Below, piece after piece: positions 26,720 to 39,145 of a stretch of DNA of 64,000 bases (the first letter of the stretch is position 1; the number at the start of each line of letters is the position of its first letter). The DNA is from Ophiocordyceps camponoti-saundersi (nom. inval.) (lineage: Eukaryota; Ascomycota; Sordariomycetes; Hypocreales; Ophiocordycipitaceae). Where the stretch lies: positions 78,802 to 142,801 of the forward strand of contig PDHQ01000080.1 of NCBI GenBank assembly GCA_003339415.1. Reading direction: 5' to 3'. A program made the position numbers and the translations under genes. The notes under the pieces were generated by a model that saw only the letters and a program-made list of their open reading frames with translations, had not been told where the DNA came from and searched no databases.

Positions 26720-29568
26720 TTAGTAATAAACCCGTAATATCTCTAGGAAATAATAAACTTAACGCGTTACTATTTATATTAGATTTCCTTTTATTTTCTT
26801 ACTTTTCTTCTCTTACTTCCTCTCTCTCTTATATATCCTTTTTTATTCCCCTCTATATTACTTATCTTTATTATATCTTCCTATATATTAGTTTTTATCC
26901 CCCTTATAATTATTTCTTTTTATCTTTTAATTCCTTTTATTATCCTTATATTATTTTCTTTTTTTTATACTTAAGATTAATCTTTCTTATAATAATCCTT
27001 ATTATTCTCGCGATAAGATATACTATAAGTTATTTTATAAATAACTAATTTATACTCCCTTTATACTTATATTCGAAAGCTTTAAAAAAGCTATTTAGCT
27101 ATTTAGAAACCTTATAAAATTTTAATATTTATTTAAGTTACTTACTTATAAGTTTAATAACTAAAAATCGAATAACTAAATAACTTTTATTACTTTAAAA
27201 TAATATTATAAAAAAAGGGATATAATTTATAATTTAGTAAGTTAAATAGTTATATTTATTATATTAATAAAAAAGTAAAAAAGTAAGCTAATAAAGAATA
27301 ACTCCCTAATAATAAAGATTATAATTCTAAGTACTTACTTTTAGATAATAAATACTCTAGCTTTAACTACTCTTTACTTAATATTTCTAAAATTATAGCG
27401 CTTAGATATTTTACTTAATAAATTACCGCGGTATCTTTTTCTACTACTAGCTTTACCTCTAAAATACTAGCTACTTTATTAAAAAGCTATACTTAACCTT
27501 TTTTACTATACTTCCTCGCTAATATTAAAAGTAATATTTTTCCGTAATTTAACTAGCTTAAAAAAAACTATTACGGCGCTTACGCGCTATTAGAAATTAT
27601 AAAAAATTATATTAAAAGCCTTATTACCGGGTAAATTTATTAAGAGTTAAAAGAGTTAGAGGAGATTAAGAGAATCCTAGCTATTATTTCTTATACTAAT
27701 TACTTTAATAAAATAGAAAAAATAATATTAATAGCTATAAAAAAGAAACTAAGGTTAAAAAAGCTACTTTTATTTTTAGAAAATCCTTAGTAAGGTATTT
27801 TATTACTCTTTCTACTCTTACTTAATAAAGCGTTTTTAGAACCTTTAATAAGTAAACTTACTTTACCTTTTAATAACTTAGAACCCCTATAATAGTTTTT
27901 AAAATTATAATCTAATTTTAAGAGGTTTTAGAAGCTAAAAAAGTTAAAAAGGCTAATAATAATTTCTTAGTAACTTATTATAATAGTTTAGTTTAGGTTA
28001 TTAAATACTCGCTTACTTTTTTCGTAATATATTATAATAAATAAGCTTTAGTATTTTAAGATATAAATATTACTTTAATTTAAATAACTTATTTTAATAA
28101 GTACTTTACTAAATATAATATTTCCCTTAGCTTAAGTTATATAGCGAAAATATTTAATATTAGTAATAAATAAATTATTAATTTCCCTATTTTAATATTT
28201 ATCTTACTCGATACCTTAGCTTTTAAGAACCTATTAATTAATATTAATAAAATTACTATATTCGTTAATAAAAAGTTAATACTTATTAATTAAAGTAAGA
28301 TATTAGAGTTTTATAAAAGGAACTAATAAAACTCTTATATTTATATAAGAGAATAAACTTATTTACTTAGTAAAGGTATTATTATTTTACTTCTAGCTAT
28401 TACTATTAATTATATACTCTCCTTAGCTTAAAGCGATATTATTAGAAATAAGATAACTCTAAACTTTAGTAATATTCTTATTTTTAATATTTTAAATTTA
28501 ATAAAAATAGCTCCCGATAATATTACTAAGAAGCTATATAGTTAGAAAAATAGCTTAGTTAAACTTTCTAATAATATTAAGTATATTATAACTATTAAGC
28601 TTATTAACGCTAATATATTTATCGATATAATAATAGATTAAGACTTTTTATAGCTTTTTATATAGCTTTAATATAAACTATAGCGGATATATATTAATAA
28701 CGCGCTTTATATAAAAAGCACGCGTTATATTATTTAACTATTAATAAGTAATAGCTATTATATTTATTTATCTATTATATTATAATAGATTTTTAAGTTA
28801 TTTAACTATTAATATATAATAATAATATATCCTCTAAGCTTAGGTAAGAACCTTATAAATTAGTATATTTTTAATATCGCTTTTTAATATCTTTATAATA
28901 TAATACTAATTATATATTATTTTTTCCTTATATTTTATATATTATAAATAGAGAAAGAATATTAGCTATAATAAGAAGGCTAAGTAAAGCTTATTTATTA
29001 TAAACTACTCGCAATATACGCTAAAAGATAAGTATAAATTATTTATAATATAGTTAACTTTACTATTATTCTTAATATCTTAAACGCCTTTATCTTCGTA
29101 AAGTATATTATATTTAAAGCTATAAACTATATCTCTTACGCTAATTATAGTAAGATTATTTATATTCGCTTTTATATTATCGCCGTAACTTATATATATA
29201 AATAATAAAGATAGTAAGATATTTCCTTTATTTTATTCTTTTAGTTTATATATTATATCGCGTCCTTTTTATTCCTATTTTCCTTTTTTAATATTATAAT
29301 ACCCTTAACCGTAATATATATTCTTTTATATATATCTAATATATATTATAATTCTCCTTTATTACTCTTATCTTATTTTTTTATTTCTTTCCTACCTTAT
29401 ATAAATTAATTTAATTCTCTATATATAGATCCCTAATAATATTTCTTAATTTATAGTTAAATATAGTTATTAGAGTTAATATAGAAAAGCCTTTAAGTAT
29501 AATAATAATTTCTAAAATAATATAAAGAGTTAATAAAGCTATTAGAATTCTTTTTAAGCCCGGGGAGC
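26720..29568 (+). other. Unassigned internal region of the gypsy element downstream of pol
   Basis: About 2.8 kb separates the chromodomain relic from the 3' LTR, where chromoviruses normally have only a short untranslated region. It starts with a pyrimidine-rich stretch (26,780-26,990) and then has codon-like texture on the plus strand (27,300-28,900). Near 28,210 a LLDT word recalls an aspartic protease start, but the Gly expected after DT is absent and cannot be explained by RIP, so I do not call it. It could be an extra open frame, captured DNA or an older nested insertion. Confidence 0.4.
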
Positions 29569-30162
29569 TAATATAGGATATATAATAATACCCTTATAAA
29601 TCGCTTAACTTTTTATAATATTTTACTAAGATTTCCCCTCTTAAGATTTTACTCGGATTTCTTTTAGAAACTTTATTACCTTTATACTTAAGAAATTATT
29701 AAGATTTCCTATTAGGATTTCTCTATAATAATTTTTAGGATTTTACTAAGATTTTTTACTAAATCTAATATTAAAATATACCTTTAGAAATCTCCGGATT
29801 TTACTAGGAAATCCCCGTATATTAGGAAATTACCGCATATTAGAAAATCTCTATTTTACTAATATATACGGAAATTACCGTAAAATCCCCTTAGGTAAAT
29901 ACTTTTAAAATTATATTAGGAAATCTTCCTTAAGCTCCTAGCTATATAATTAGCCTAGTATTCCTTTAGGTAGTAATTTAGATTCTTTTATAGTTATTAT
30001 TTTAATTCTTAAAAAACTCTTACTTATACTTATACTTTTTATAATAGCTATTTTATAATCTTATAATTAGTAGCTAGTTTATATCCCTCTTCTATATATT
30101 ATATCTAATAGCTAGCTTAGTATATACGCTTATTAGAAAATTATATATATAAGCGTATATTA
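29569..30162 (+). repeat. Gypsy element 3' LTR
   Basis: Direct counterpart of 19,998-20,590, followed by the TSD aaagg at 30,163-30,167. Confidence 0.9.
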
Positions 30163-30318
30163 AAAGGAGTTTTTATACCTTAGTAAGGTAGTAAAAAAGA
30201 AATTAGAAATAACTTATTTAGTTTAATTTATAGTGAAAAATTAACTTATAAGGGAAGCTTTAAAATTATTATTTATATTAAATAAAATATTTAGCGTATT
30301 ACTTAGTATTTATTAATA

Positions 30319-32190
30319 ATAATAATAATTTATATACTAATATACCTTATATAGCTTAGAACTATCTTATATATATTCTAAAAAAGGGAAAAACTAAAGA
30401 ACTTAAAGTAAAACCCTCCCCTTAAGCGTTACTTTAGCTTTAAGTTAAACCCCGCTTATACCTAGCATTTTATATATTTAATAAGTTAGGTATTAACTAA
30501 TAATTTAAAAGCTAATATTTCCCTTATAGCGGACTTAGTAATAGTAAAAGTATATATAAACTAAGTCTAATATAGAGTTTATATAGCTTACTTATCCTCC
30601 TAGCTATTATTATCGCTATAAACTAAATCCTTATATTTAATTAAAATAGCTTTAATAATTTAATTTATTAAAGCTTTATTAGCGTAGCTTAGGAATATAT
30701 AAAAATTTTATTATTCTATAATAAACCTTATAATAGCTAATTTTAAAAAATAGCTAGAATACTATAGCGGAGCTATAAATAAGTATAAAGTCGGAGTCGG
30801 AGAAGGAGGTGTTATTATATTCGCTTTTTAGCGTTTCCGCCTTAGCTATTATTAGTTTTTAGTTAGCGCCGGAGGGGGAGGAGGAGGGGTAATATATATA
30901 AAATTCTAATCTATAAACTTTTAAAGTTAAGTAATATATATATTTTTTGCCTAGTTTTATACTACTCTTATCTTAAGGTAAAGTTAACTTTACTTAAAGT
31001 AAAACTTTTAATAAAAAAAGTAATAATATAATTTTTTTTTATAAGTTATAAAATAAGTAAATTTACTTTTTATATATAAAATAATAAAATATTTATTATA
31101 TTATAGCTTTACTATATAATATTTAATAATATATTTAAGTTAATAATACTTAAAATATTACTAAAGTTAAACTTTTAGCGTATATAATTCGGCGTTAAAA
31201 ATCTCCGCTTATATTATTATATTTTTATTATAAATTTAGTTTATATCTATTATATTATAAATAATAATTAATAAAAAACTTTATTAGATTTTAAAATAAT
31301 ATCTTTTTATATATAATTATATTATTAAAATTTTATTTAATAACTTAACCTTTTTCTAAAAAGTTTCCTTACCGCTTTATTATAAAGTTTATACTAGTAC
31401 TTTTTTTATAATAAGAGTATAATTTTTACTAATTAAGTATACCTTTTCTTTAAAAGTAATATAAAGCTATTTTAAATTAGATAAGAGCTTATAAATAATA
31501 TCTTAAATTATTATTATAATATTACTATTAGGTAATTTCCTTATTATAAGAGCTTAGCTTTATTCGCGGAGTTTATAATTAATACTTATTATAATCGCCT
31601 TAAGGCCTTAAACTTAAAGCGGAGTAGCTATAAAATTAAAATAAATTATAAGCTATTATTTATATTACTTAAGAATTTACTTTTTAATAGTTTTCTCTAG
31701 CGTTTTAGCTATAACTATAGCTTATATTAAAGGAGTTCCGCTCTCCTTAAAGCTATAGAAAAAAAAGGAAATTATAGTTATAATAGCTAAGGAGATAATA
31801 CTAACTAATAAAGTTAAAGTAAAAAGGGCACCTCCCTAAACTTTTTTAAAATCTGCTATTTATTTAATAATAACTTATATAAAAATAAAGATATCTTTTA
31901 AAATAATCTTACTAATACTTACCTTAGCTTTTAATAAAGTAATAAATATAATAAACTTTTAAGTTTAAGATTATTATAATTTAAAGTAAAGTTATATTCT
32001 AAGTAAAAAAGTTTCGCGGTTATAATTAACTTATATAGCGTTACCTTTCCTCCTAAAGTTATTTTAAGCGCGGCTAGCTATTATTATAAGGTAATAAAAG
32101 GAGCGGAGTCCGCTTATAATATAAAAATAAAAAGTTTATATCCGCGTTACTATAAGCGCGAAGTTTATAAAATATATAAAAGTTATATAA
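30319..32190. mobile_element. Element family W, copy 1 (1.87 kb, 19-bp TSD)
   Basis: The sequence matches 39,146-41,022 over its whole length; shared landmarks include accctccccttaagcgtta near 30,413 and 39,253. A perfect 19-bp direct repeat, tacttagtatttattaata, flanks it at 30,300-30,318 and 32,191-32,209. One end has a short (TAA)n run. Long, variable TSDs plus a simple-repeat end point to target-primed (LINE/SINE-like) insertion, with the (TAA)n side as the 3' end and hence minus orientation. Both copies have the same length, so this looks like a full-length short, possibly non-autonomous element rather than random 5' truncations. No protein domain was recognised. Confidence 0.65.
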
Positions 32191-32209
32191 TACTTAGTAT
32201 TTATTAATA

Positions 32210-32943
32210 TTATAGCTTTATATTAAATATACTTAAAAAGATAATTTATAATAATTATAAGGAAATAAAGCTAAAATTTATTAAAAATAGAAAACTTAGT
32301 TATATAGTTTATTAAAAAAGTAATTTAAAACTATTTAAGTAAAAATAATAGTTAAAATAATCCTTAGCGCTATTAGTAATTTAAATAATCCTTATAATAA
32401 GAATAGTTATAAATAAAATATATTATATTTATAAATATCTTATTTTAATAAAATTTCTATAAAAATATAAAAATAATAGTTTTATTATAATATCTTATTA
32501 TAAAAAAGTTATATATTTATTAGATAAGTATAATAATAAAAAAATATTATTAAAAGACCTAAAAATAGCTTTAAAATTATTATTACTTATAAGTAAAAAA
32601 GGAGTAATTTATAATTTACTTATAAATACTAGCTTTTAGCGGAAATTTCTAAGTAAAGGAATAGATTACTTAATAGCGGATATTATAAAATAAGTTAATA
32701 TAAAAAGCTACTAATTAAAATCCTTATAAGGTTTTATTTTAAAAAAAGCTAAGGTATTAAAAATAAAAAGTAAAATAATAAAGGAGTTAAGTAAAGCGAA
32801 GCTAAATTAAACTAAATATAACTTAAAAAAATAAATAAAGATAAGCTATATAATCTAGCTATAATAATCTTTTATACCGCGGCGTTTTTACTCCTTTTAA
32901 AAGAGAATATTTAGCTAAGATACTTATATACTAAAGCGGTATT
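32210..32943. other. AT-rich host repeat between W copy 1 and the copia element
   Basis: This stretch continues, beyond the W insertion, the sequence that begins at 30,168, and it resumes after the copia element at 39,038. It is therefore an older substrate hit by both insertions. It has an A-rich plus strand with Lys-like codon texture but no identifiable domain. Confidence 0.5.
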
Positions 32944-33618
32944 TATAAGTGCTTATAATAATTTTTATTCTTTATAACAAATAATAAAAGTATAAATAAC
33001 TAATATAAAAATATAATAACTACTTTATAATATAATATAGATAATCTAGTATTTTATTATATTTATTATATAAATAAATAACTAAGGTTATTATTTTATA
33101 CCTTAAAAGCACTAGCATAATATATTATTACCTTCGTATATAAGGCTCCGGCCCTCTAAGGCTAAGAATAATATAAACCTTTAAGACCTTATACGGATCC
33201 GTCACGGTCGGCGTTTCTAAACTTTACGGAAATAGGTAATATAGAAAGCCGAATATTAAACTAATTATAATACTTTCCGAACTTCCGAAAATACTCCTAA
33301 ATATATTATCTTCTAGTATATAGAATAACCCTCTCCTTAACCGGAAAGGTTACTACGTTTATAAGAAATTAAGTATTTAAAGAAAAGGTTTTTCCTACTA
33401 CTTAGTAGATAGTAATTTAATTACTTACTCTTTTCCTTACTTTTTAAATAATCTTATTATTAACTTATTATTATAAAACTATTACTATTCTAATTTAATT
33501 TAAACGCGCTTCTATATTTAATAATCCTATTATTTAAATCTCTATTACTAGATAATTAATTATCTTCCTAACTTTAAACTAATTAAAAATACTATCTAAC
33601 TTCTATCTTATATTTATA
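32944..33618 (+). repeat. Copia 5' LTR (plus-strand copy)
   Basis: 675 bp, the same length as the other three LTRs of this family in the window. A well conserved GC-richer core contains ggctccggccctctaaggc and, downstream, acggtcggcgtttc. Confidence 0.93.
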
Positions 33619-33649
33619 TAATAATAATTCCTCTTACTTTAAAAAGGCT

Positions 33650-36600
33650 ATAAGAAATCTAGAAAAAATAATAAAAATACTTATAAATAGATACGTTATA
33701 CCTTAGCTAAGAAATATATCTTCTAAAGTTCGGTATAATTTTTCGAAGCTTTAGGGCTTAAAGAATTATCCTATATAGGCTTTACGTATAGAAAGTGCCC
33801 TTATTCGCGAGAAACTTTAACTTACTATATAGTAAGAAGGTAACGTTAAAACCGAAGACGCCTTAGCCCTTATAAGGCTATTTATCGATAATAGTCCCTT
33901 AACGTAAATAAAATATATTAAAAATACTAAAATTACCTAGGATAGGTTAAAAAACCTTTATAATCCCTTTTCCTTTACGTTAAATTTCCTTCTTATAAGT
34001 AATTTATTTAATACGTATTATACGGAAAGTAATATAGAAGTTTATTTTAATAAGATAAAATTAAGCTACGAAGAGCTTCTTTCTAAGGATATCGAGATAC
34101 CTAAAATCGTTATAATAAGCTTAACGCTTATAAGCTTATAAAATAAATATCGAGGCTTTATAATAAATATTATATAAGCCTTACGAAATAACGAAAAAGC
34201 GTATACCCTTAAGACCTTTTTCTTTTCCCTTATAGACGAAGAGAAAAAAAATACTTCCTTAGCTTCTACTACTTCTAAAAAGGTTTTATATACCTCTATT
34301 AAAGGTAAAAAGCCTTATAAGTAAAAGAAAGAAATTATTTTTTACCTAAATTATAAAAATAAAGGGTATAAAGTAGATTTATACTAGTATTTATACCCCT
34401 ATAAAGCACCTAACTAGTAGGAATAAAAAGATACTTTTTTAGAAAAAAAGAGAAAAATATAGTAAATAAAGGCTTTATTAAAAGCCCGGAAAGAGAGGAA
34501 AATAAAGGAAAAAATTATAGCTATTATAAATTCCCCTATTAGTCCTATTCTAAAGAAAATAAAAAATCCTTATTATAAACCGGCTTAAAAAACGACTAAG
34601 AAAATAGTCCTTCTTACGAAAAACGATTAAATAACTAAATTAAATTTAGACGAAAAAGAGATTAAAAAAGAAGAAGAAGTTAAAGAAAAATAAAGGGAAT
34701 AATCTAATTCTAACGAAGAAATCGAATTTATCGATATCCCTATATAGGTAAATAATACCTTTCTTCTTTCTATTAATAATATAACTAATAATAATATTAT
34801 AGGATCTATAAATTTAAATATTAGTAGTAATAGATTACGAAAAATATAAAATTCTATTTTTTCTACCTTTAATACCTATAGTAATAATAAAAATATAACG
34901 TATTTCCTTTATAATATAGGTATAATAAAATATATAGTATTTAATAAGGAATTATTAATTAACTATAAGCTTATTAGTATAAAGGTATAATAGGGAAAAG
35001 TAAATATTATAGTAGTAAAGGGAGCTAGAGATATTATTTTCTAATTTAAAAATAATAAATAGTATTATAAATTAAGTAATATATTTTATATACCTAAATT
35101 AGGTATTAATATACTATTATAATCTTACTTTAATAAAATAAGTGCTTTAATTTATATAAAAATAGTATAATTATTTATAAATAATAAAGAGATAGCTAAA
35201 GGCTATAAATTTAATAATCTTTATTATTTACCTTACTTAATTACTAAGTATAAGCATAATAAGCTTAAGAGAAATATAAATAATAAAGAATATATATTAA
35301 ATACTAGTAAAGAAATAGATTTATTTCTATAATATAAAAAACTAGGGTATATTAATTATAGAATTCTTATTAGATTCTTAAAAAGTAAAAATAATACTAT
35401 TAAATTTAATTATAATAGTATTAAATAAGTAAAATAATATAAAGAATATATATAAGCTAAATTAACTAATAAAATTAATAAGAAAGCTTCCACTACGTAG
35501 TATATATACTTAGAAAAAATAAGTATAGATATCTAAGGTCCTATTAAAATTCCTACTTATAATAAATATACGTATTTTATTACGTTTTTAGACTCTTATA
35601 CTAGATTCTTAAATATAGCACTTATAAAAATAAAAAATAGTGCTTTATAAGAATTTATTAATTATAAAATAAAGGTTAAAAATAATAATAATAATATTAA
35701 AATAAAGTAAGTCTTTATAGATAACGCTAAGGAATTTATATATAATATAAAGGACTATTATATAAAATAAGGTATTATTTTTAATACTAGCCCGCCTAAT
35801 ACTAAGGAGCTTAATAGTAAAATAGAAAGAATAAATAGAATACTATTAGATAAAGTACGTGCTATTTTATATATAGCTAACCTGCCCTATTATCTATAGG
35901 GGGAAGCTATTATTACTACTACTTATTTATATAATAAGTCTCTATATAGTAAATTAGGCTATAAGACTCCCTATAAATTAAAAAATAATACTACTTTATC
36001 TATCGAAGAATTAGATAAGATTAAAATATTCGGTAGTATTATTTACTATAAAAATAAAAATCTTAGTATTAAATTAGACCCTCGGGCTAATAAAGGAATT
36101 ATTATAAGCTACTTAGATAACGCTTATAAGATTTAGGATTTTAATAAAAGAACTATAATTATATTACGAGATATAGTTATTTTAGAAAATAACTTTATAT
36201 AAAGGGATAATAATAATAAAGAAGAAGAAAATAATATATAGCTAAATTTTAATACTATTCCTTTTATAACTTAATCCCTTATAGCGGAAAAAGAGAAGGA
36301 AATAGCAGAATTAGCTAATAAATAACTACTATAAGAATATAATAGTAGTAAAAATAATAAAATAAAGGATCTACCTTTTATAGAAGTAAGAATACCTAAA
36401 AAGCTTATAGAAGAATTAAAAGACTACGAATCATACCTTAAAATAAATAGTATTCTAAAAGAAAAGAATATTATAGCTATTTTATATACGCTAGAAAATC
36501 TAGATCCTATAAAGCTTAAAATAACTAAATAAGCTTTAAATAGTAATAATAAATTAGATTAGAAAAAAGCTATATAATCTAAAATAAATAAATTAATTAA

Positions 36601-38130
36601 ATAAGAAACTTAGGAAATTAAAATAATACTTAAGGATAGAAATCTTTTAGGAGGCCGTTAGGTTTATAAGCTTAAAAGGGATAATAATAATAATATAACT
36701 AAATATAAAGCCCGCTTTATAATATAAGGCTTTAATTAAGTATACGGCTTAGATTACTTAGAAACGTTTTCTACTACTACCCGACCTAAAAATATAAGGT
36801 TATTATTATTAATAGCTTTATAAAATAATTTAATAGTAAAGTAATATAATATAAAGAATACCTTTATTTATACTAAAATAGATACTAAAATCTATATAAA
36901 ATTACTTACTAAATTCGAGGAATTTATAATAAAGGATTATTATAATAAAAATAATATAAAGCTTCCTTCGAATTATAAAAACCTAATTAAAACTAATAAC
37001 TTAGTTTTAAAATTAAGAAAAGCATTATACGGCTTAAAAAAAAGTCCTAAACTATAGTATAATTATTTAGCTACTATGCTAAAGAAATAAAGATTTTATC
37101 CTCTTTTATTAGATAAAGGGGTATTTATAAATAAAAAGCTAAAAATAGCTTTAGTAATATACGTTAACGATATATTAGTAGCCGCTAAGAATAATAATAT
37201 TATAATAAATATATTATAGAAATTAAATAAAGACTTAAAAATATAAGATTTAGGCTATCTATAAGACTTTTTAGGTATATATATTATTTTTAATAGGTAA
37301 AATTATACGCTAAAAATAACTTACGAAAAATATACTAGAAATAAGCTTAAAAAATTAAATAAAGAATATATAAGCTTCTTAGATATACCTTCGAAGCTTA
37401 GAAATAAATTAAAGAAAGCTATTATATAGCCTAATAAAGAAATAATATTATAATATTAGAGGGAAATAAGCTCTCTATTATATTTAGCCTTATAAATAAG
37501 ACCCGATATATTATATTCTATTATATTTTATACTAGATTTAGCAGTAAACCTAATATTATATATATAAATACTTTAAATACTATCTAGAAATATTTAAAT
37601 AAATATCTAAATAAAGCTATTATATATAAAGGTAATATACCTTATAATAGCTATTATATTAAAGGTTTTTTAGATACTAGCTAGACCTCTAATTTAATAG
37701 AAAGAAAAAGTATTTTAAGTTATTATTTCTTTATATATAATAATATTATAAGCTAGTCCTATACTAAATAAAAAGCTATAATACTTAGTAGCTATAAGGC
37801 TAAGTTTATAAGTCTAAGGGAGGCTAATAAAGAAGCCTTATACCTTAATAAGCTATTTTTATTAATAAATAATAGCTTAAATATTAAAATACCTATTATA
37901 ATACCTTATTTATTAATAGATAATATTATAGCTTTAAAGCTAGTAGAAAATCCTAAATTCTATAAAAGGTTAAAATATATTAACCTAACTTATTTCTATT
38001 TAAGATAAAACTTAAGAAATAAGCTTATAAATATTTATTATACTAAAAGTAAGGATAATATAGTAGATATCTTTACTAAAAAATTAGATAGTATTACCTT
38101 CTACGGTCTTATTAATCTATTATCTTTAAA
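33650..38130 (+). pseudogene. Copia gag-pol relic
   Basis: A stop-riddled frame with clear copia landmarks. Gag lies at about 33,650-34,300. A protease relic near 34,901-34,960 reads NIGIIKYIVFNK, consistent with a DTGAT-type active site altered by RIP. The pre-integrase motif near 35,340 reads KKLGYINYRIL. The integrase (about 35,510-36,010) includes NGKIERINRILLDKVRAILY-like sequence near 35,820. The reverse transcriptase (about 36,640-37,270) has GRxVYKLKRD, a LYGLK word near 37,030 and the catalytic box YVNDIL at 37,158-37,178, where the usual Asp-Asp has one Asp to Asn change. The RNase H relic (about 37,660-38,080) ends in a KYINLTYFYLR pattern. Confidence 0.9.
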
Positions 38131-38357
38131 ATAAGCTTATTTTAATAAAGAGGTTTTTTATCTTATTTAAGCTTTTCTTAGATTTTCCTCTTATAATTTT
38201 TTTTAAAAAACTATTACTTTTACTATTTTCCTTTTTATAAAAAGTTTTTAAAATTTTATTAATAAAATAAATAAAATTATATTATAAGTTTTATAATTTT
38301 TATCTTATTTATAATAAATAATAAATAAATAACTAAATATATTTATTTCAAAGAGGC

Positions 38358-39032
38358 TATAAATACTTATAATAGTTTTTATTTTTTATAATAAATAATA
38401 AAAGTATAAATAACTAATATAAAAATATAATAATTATTTTATAATATAATATAGAAAATCTTATATTTTATTATATTTATTATATAAATAAATAACGAAG
38501 GTTATTATTTTATACCTTAAAAGTACTAGTATAATATATTATTACCTTTATATATAAGGCTCCGGCCCTCTAAGGCTAAGAATAATATAGACCTTTAAGA
38601 CCTTATACGGATCCGTTACGGTCGGCGTTTCTAGACTTTACGGAAATAGGTAATACGGAAAGCCGAATATTAAACTAACTATAATACTTTCCGGACTTCC
38701 GAAAACACTCCTAAATACGTTATCTTCTAGTATATAAAATAACCCTCTCCTTAACCGGAAAGGTTACTACGTTTATAAGAAATTAAGTATTTAAAAAAGA
38801 GGTTTTTCCTACTACTTAGTAAATAGTAATTTAATTACTTACTCTCTTCTCTACCTTCTAAATAATTCTATTATTAACCTATTATTATAAAACTACTACT
38901 ATTCTAATCTAATTTAAACGCGCTTCTATATCTAATAATCTTATTATTTAAATCTCTATTACTAGATAATTAATTATCTTCCTAACCTTAAACTAATTAA
39001 AAGTGCTATCTAACTTCTATCTTATACTTATA
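38358..39032 (+). repeat. Copia 3' LTR (plus-strand copy)
   Basis: 675 bp; pairs with 32,944-33,618 and is followed by the TSD gtatt. Confidence 0.93.
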
Positions 39033-39145
39033 GTATTAAAGTTAGAAATTAAAAAAAGCGAGTATCTTAGCTTAATACGCTTAATATTTTATTATCGCTT
39101 TAAGTATAATAAAATATTTAAAAGCTTTATAATTAGTTAAGATTA

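Larger units (their letters stand above)
19998..30162 (+). mobile_element. Complete Ty3/gypsy chromovirus, RIP-inactivated (10.2 kb)
   Basis: Two ~593-bp direct LTRs (19,998-20,590 and 29,569-30,162) start taatatagg and end taata/tatta, i.e. TG...CA after CpA mutation. They are flanked by a perfect 5-bp TSD, aaagg, at 19,993-19,997 and 30,163-30,167. Between them lie, in order, a gag/protease region (20.6-23.8 kb), reverse transcriptase, RNase H, integrase and a chromodomain. That is the Ty3/gypsy chromovirus order. A purine-rich stretch (ggggagc, 29,562-29,568) immediately before the 3' LTR fits a polypurine tract. About 2.8 kb between the chromodomain and the 3' LTR is not explained by the standard layout. 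Confidence 0.9.
32944..39032 (+). mobile_element. Complete Ty1/copia retrotransposon, RIP-inactivated (6,089 bp)
   Basis: Two 675-bp LTRs (32,944-33,618 and 38,358-39,032) begin tataagtgc/tataaatac and end cttata, which are RIP forms of TG...CA. The 5-bp TSD gtatt is perfect at 32,939-32,943 and 39,033-39,037. A purine-rich aaagaggc precedes the 3' LTR. After the 5' LTR comes taataataa (tagtagtaa in the sister copy), which may be a RIP-altered tRNA primer-binding site. Internal domains follow copia order: gag, protease, integrase, reverse transcriptase, RNase H. The same family is present in inverted orientation at 45,902-52,095. Confidence 0.95.

Noticed and set aside
28200..28260. Aspartic protease relic (LLDT word) downstream of the gypsy chromodomain
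   Set aside because: The Gly normally following DT/DS is absent, and the codon present cannot derive from a Gly codon by C-to-T/G-to-A change; protease is also expected upstream of RT.
33150..33350. GC-richer words conserved in the copia LTR as a possible host gene or ncRNA
   Set aside because: The same block occurs in all four LTRs of the family, so it is LTR sequence.
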